Assembly (NCBI GenBank): GCA_012523705.1
Contig: JAAYTU010000064.1
Location: 1 to 35,098 of the forward strand
Source of the DNA: Clostridiaceae bacterium
Lineage (GTDB): Bacteria; Bacillota; Clostridia; DSM-8532
Direction of reading: 5' to 3'
Length of the DNA: 35,098 nucleotides
Positions 33,809 to 35,098 of the stretch are shown piece after piece. The position numbers and the translations under genes were made by a program. Each line of letters starts with the position of its first letter. The first letter of the stretch is position 1. Under the pieces are notes generated by a model. That model was not told the DNA's origin. It made no database searches and worked only from the letters and a program-made list of their open reading frames with translations.

Positions 33809-35098
33809 ATGACCAAAAAGGAATTTCGTAAATTATTTGAGGATAGAATAGTAATTTTGGACGGAGCAATGGGTACCCTACTTCAGCAATCAGGTATGCC
33901 CGGTGGCCTTTGTCCTGAAAAATGGGCTGCTTTAAACAGCGGGCTTGTTGAGGAAATTCAAAGATTATATGTTGAAGCAGGTGCTGATATTATTTACACA
34001 TTTACATTCGGCGCAAACCCTATAAAGCTGGGCGAGTTTGGGCTGTCGGAGGAAGCATATGAGCTGAATAAGGCTCTTGCTCAAACAGCTCGAAGAGCTG
34101 CAGGCGATACATGCCTTGTAGCAGGGGATATTTCATCCTGTGGAAGCCTTCTTCAGCCCTTTGGCTCAATAGACTTTGAACAGGCTGTAGAGAGCTTTAA
34201 ATCCCAGGTTAAAGGCTTGATTGACGGTGGAGTAGACCTGTTTGTTATTGAGACCATGATGGATGTCCAGGAGGCACGGGCCGCCCTTATAGCAATAAAG
34301 GAGATGTGCGACAAACCCGTCATGGTTACACTAACCTATGAGGGAGACAAGACCCTTATGGGAAATGATCCTGTAAGCTCCTTGATCACACTGCAATCTT
34401 TGGGTGCAGATGCTGTAGGATGCAACTGTTCAAGTGGTCCTGCCGAAATGGTGGCTTTAATTCGACAAATGAAGCCCTACGCGAAGGTTCCCCTTATAGC
34501 CAAGGCTAATGCGGGCAAGCCCCATCTCGAAAATGGAAAGACAGTCTTTAATATGGACCCTGAAGGGTTTAGTGTGTATGTTGAGGATCTTGTTGAAGCA
34601 GGAGCCAATGCCATAGGGGGCTGCTGCGGAACAAGCCCTGAGTTTATAAAGGCTTTAAAGAATAAAGCCGCAGCATATATGCCGGTACAGGTGGAAGAAA
34701 GAAAATGTGGCATTGCTTCTTCTAACAGAGGTACGGTGCAGATTAATTCTTCTATGCCATTTACAATAATAGGAGAAAGGCTTAATCCCACCGGAAAGAA
34801 AGCCTTGAAGGAGGCTTTGCTAAGCGGCAATATGGATGTGGTTTCTAAACTTGCAAGGGAGCAGGAAGAAGCAGGAGCTGTATTGCTTGATGTTAATGCA
34901 GGGGTGCCTGGCATAGATGAAACTGAGACTCTGAAAAGGATGGTTAATGCTGTAACCAATAGCGTTTCAACGCCTCTTTTGATTGACACATCAAATCCTG
35001 ATGCCTTGGAGGCCGCATTAAGAATCTATCCTGGTAGAGCAATAATAAATTCCATATCAGCAGAAAAGGAAAAACTAAACAGGATGCTTCCCATAGCA
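33809..35098 (+). CDS. metH: Cobalamin-dependent methionine synthase MetH, 5' part (partial)
   Basis: The first 430 codons of a frame that leaves the window at the right edge. Homocysteine S-methyltransferase domain: ILDGAMGTLLQ near 16-26, IYTFTFGANP, and the zinc ligands in GCNCSSGP and GGCCGTSP. A pterin-binding (methyltetrahydrofolate) domain begins with FTIIGERLNPTGKKALKEAL and continues GAVLLDVNAGVPGIDE and LLIDTSNPDALEAAL. It transfers methyl from methyl-tetrahydrofolate to homocysteine through cobalamin; the cobalamin-binding domain should follow beyond the window. AAGGTGG precedes the ATG, 20 bases after the gene for the separate reactivation domain, so the pair forms an operon. Confidence 0.94.
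   Translation, partial: MTKKEFRKLFEDRIVILDGAMGTLLQQSGMPGGLCPEKWAALNSGLVEEIQRLYVEAGADIIYTFTFGANPIKLGEFGLSEEAYELNKALAQTARRAAGDTCLVAGDISSCGSLLQPFGSIDFEQAVESFKSQVKGLIDGGVDLFVIETMMDVQEARAALIAIKEMCDKPVMVTLTYEGDKTLMGNDPVSSLITLQSLGADAVGCNCSSGPAEMVALIRQMKPYAKVPLIAKANAGKPHLENGKTVFNMDPEGFSVYVEDLVEAGANAIGGCCGTSPEFIKALKNKAAAYMPVQVEERKCGIASSNRGTVQINSSMPFTIIGERLNPTGKKALKEALLSGNMDVVSKLAREQEEAGAVLLDVNAGVPGIDETETLKRMVNAVTNSVSTPLLIDTSNPDALEAALRIYPGRAIINSISAEKEKLNRMLPIA

Noticed and set aside
34477-34989. A 170-codon minus-strand open frame
   Set aside because: It is antisense to the clearly coding metH frame and shows no family motifs.

Overview
The window looks like a chromosomal segment of an anaerobic, spore-forming, low-GC Clostridia-type Firmicute. 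The reasons are AT-rich DNA with strong Shine-Dalgarno sites, a cotJABC spore-coat operon, a glycine decarboxylase P-protein split into two subunits, a ydaO-type c-di-AMP riboswitch, an M-box riboswitch, and a housekeeping run of rpsR, rplI, dnaB, tilS, hpt and ftsH. I cannot name the species.

Left part (1-7900), mostly minus strand. A small accessory operon holds a tiny lipoprotein, two GNAT acetyltransferases and a RibD-C/DHFR-like reductase. It is followed by a multi-span GT39-like membrane protein and a DHH/DHHA1 phosphoesterase with an extra C-terminal domain. Two small plus-strand membrane-protein genes come next (one DMT-like, one unknown), then cotJABC on the minus strand.

Middle part (7900-15250), plus strand. 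A clear sigma-A promoter leads into a c-di-AMP riboswitch in front of an SH3b-NlpC/P60 cell-wall hydrolase. After terminators comes the glycine cleavage cluster gcvT-gcvH-gcvPA-gcvPB. A REP-like long hairpin lies between it and a lipoate-protein ligase gene, which could supply the lipoyl group for GcvH.

From 15290 to 19500 a MacB/FtsX-type ABC system is encoded: an ATPase, a membrane-anchored extracellular protein of Ig-like CARDB/NEW3 repeats, and a permease, with overlapping reading frames. A repeat-bearing gap then leads to a sigma-A promoter, an M-box Mg2+ riboswitch with nested hairpins, and a CorA-type transporter whose GMN signature reads GQN. A tRNA-Arg(ACG), a DUF4349 lipoprotein and a large dCache-PAS-GGDEF-EAL protein (probably a c-di-GMP phosphodiesterase) follow.

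Right part (26000-35098) is housekeeping: rpsR on its own promoter, a MazG-like gene, rplI, dnaB, tilS, hpt, ftsH (with an acidic repeat tail), and a split cobalamin-dependent methionine synthase. In the last, the reactivation domain is a separate gene before metH, and metH runs off the right edge.

I see no clear phage, CRISPR array, transposase or toxin-antitoxin module. The less ordinary items are the DHH protein's extra domain, the GQN CorA behind its M-box, the CARDB-ABC trio, the REP-like hairpin, and the small lipoprotein overlapping the GNAT gene. None of these alone proves a new system.
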